A stretch of 14,584 nucleotides of DNA from an uncultured Oscillospiraceae bacterium (GTDB lineage: Bacteria; Bacillota; Clostridia; Oscillospirales; Oscillospiraceae), in the NCBI GenBank assembly GCA_934621665.1, contig CAKTUT010000024.1:1-14584 (forward strand). Direction: 5' to 3'. The notes beneath the pieces were generated by a model. It saw only the letters and a program-made list of their open reading frames with translations. It made no database searches and was not told where the DNA came from. Every line of letters begins with the position of its first letter. The first letter of the stretch is position 1. This document shows positions 14,361 to 14,584 of this stretch, piece after piece. The position numbers were made by a program, and so were the translations under genes.

Positions 14361-14584
14361 ACGATTGTTCTGGATAGAGGCATTGGCGGCTTACCGACGG
14401 TGCATTCCGTACTGCTGCGTAAAAGACGGTCAAAACAGCAAAAAAGTAAATATGCAGGATTCGTACATCGGTAGTACATCGGCTTCCCAAGCAAAAGTTG
14501 TGTTCGCAAGAAAATACTTTGTTTTCAGCGGTTTCAAGGTTTTGGAAAACGATTTTTCCGAAATTGTCACGCTAAATGTCACTC
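14361..14584 (+). other. Untranslated leader running off the right edge
   Basis: No supportable ORF in 224 nt: the ATG at 14453 stops after seven codons. It contains a direct repeat, GTACATCGG twice at 11-bp spacing (14463-14471 and 14474-14482), and a GGAAAA/TTTTCC hairpin near 14548-14563 not followed by a T-tract. It could be a long 5' leader of the next gene or a noncoding RNA; I recognise no known riboswitch class. Confidence 0.4.

Overview
This window looks like chromosome from a GC-rich, endospore-forming Clostridia, most likely a gut Oscillospirales-type Firmicute. The reasons are strong GGAGG-type ribosome binding sites, lipoprotein sugar-binding proteins, a YesM/YesN-type two-component pair, a SpoIIE-like phosphatase and tightly packed genes. 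Taxonomy is inferred from gene content and base composition only. I see no IS element, phage gene, CRISPR array, tRNA or rRNA.

Left block (1-6403, minus strand, read right to left): a sugar-sensing and sugar-uptake cluster. An AraC-type response regulator (6403-5174), a YesM-type sensor histidine kinase (5177-3468) and an RbsB-like sugar-binding lipoprotein (3481-2501) are translationally coupled by overlaps. They are followed by the galactose/glucose-type binding protein MglB (2290-1094) and the ATPase MglA (1015 to past the left edge). The likely logic is that the second binding protein reports an extracellular sugar to the kinase, the kinase phosphorylates the regulator, and the regulator activates mglBA. 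The 210-bp gap before mglB holds a perfect 17-bp palindrome, spaced GCACAAAAA repeats, and a good -10 without a good -35, as expected for an activator-dependent promoter.

Middle block (6404-10270): a divergent promoter region, then a class I/II PLP aminotransferase on plus (6659-7810). A structured 3' region and a bidirectional terminator (7916-7950) separate it from the convergent nicotinate phosphoribosyltransferase pncB (9407-7956). A CYTH triphosphate-tunnel protein (10099-9491) lies upstream of pncB on the same strand, and both have recognisable promoters.

Right block (10271-14584): a SpoIIE-like membrane PP2C phosphatase on plus, a hairpin pair including a terminator, lipoate-protein ligase lplA on plus, a 14-bp-stem bidirectional terminator, and a convergent Sfp/AcpT-type 4'-phosphopantetheinyl transferase. 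The last 368 bases carry no gene. They hold two divergent promoters, one preceded by helically phased A-tracts, and the start of an ORF-less transcribed leader running off the right edge.

The most system-like element is the five-gene sensor/transporter cluster. It resembles the known Clostridium XylFII-LytS-YesN scheme but has an Mgl-type transporter and a kinase with a large extracellular domain. The other genes are ordinary core metabolism and sporulation functions.
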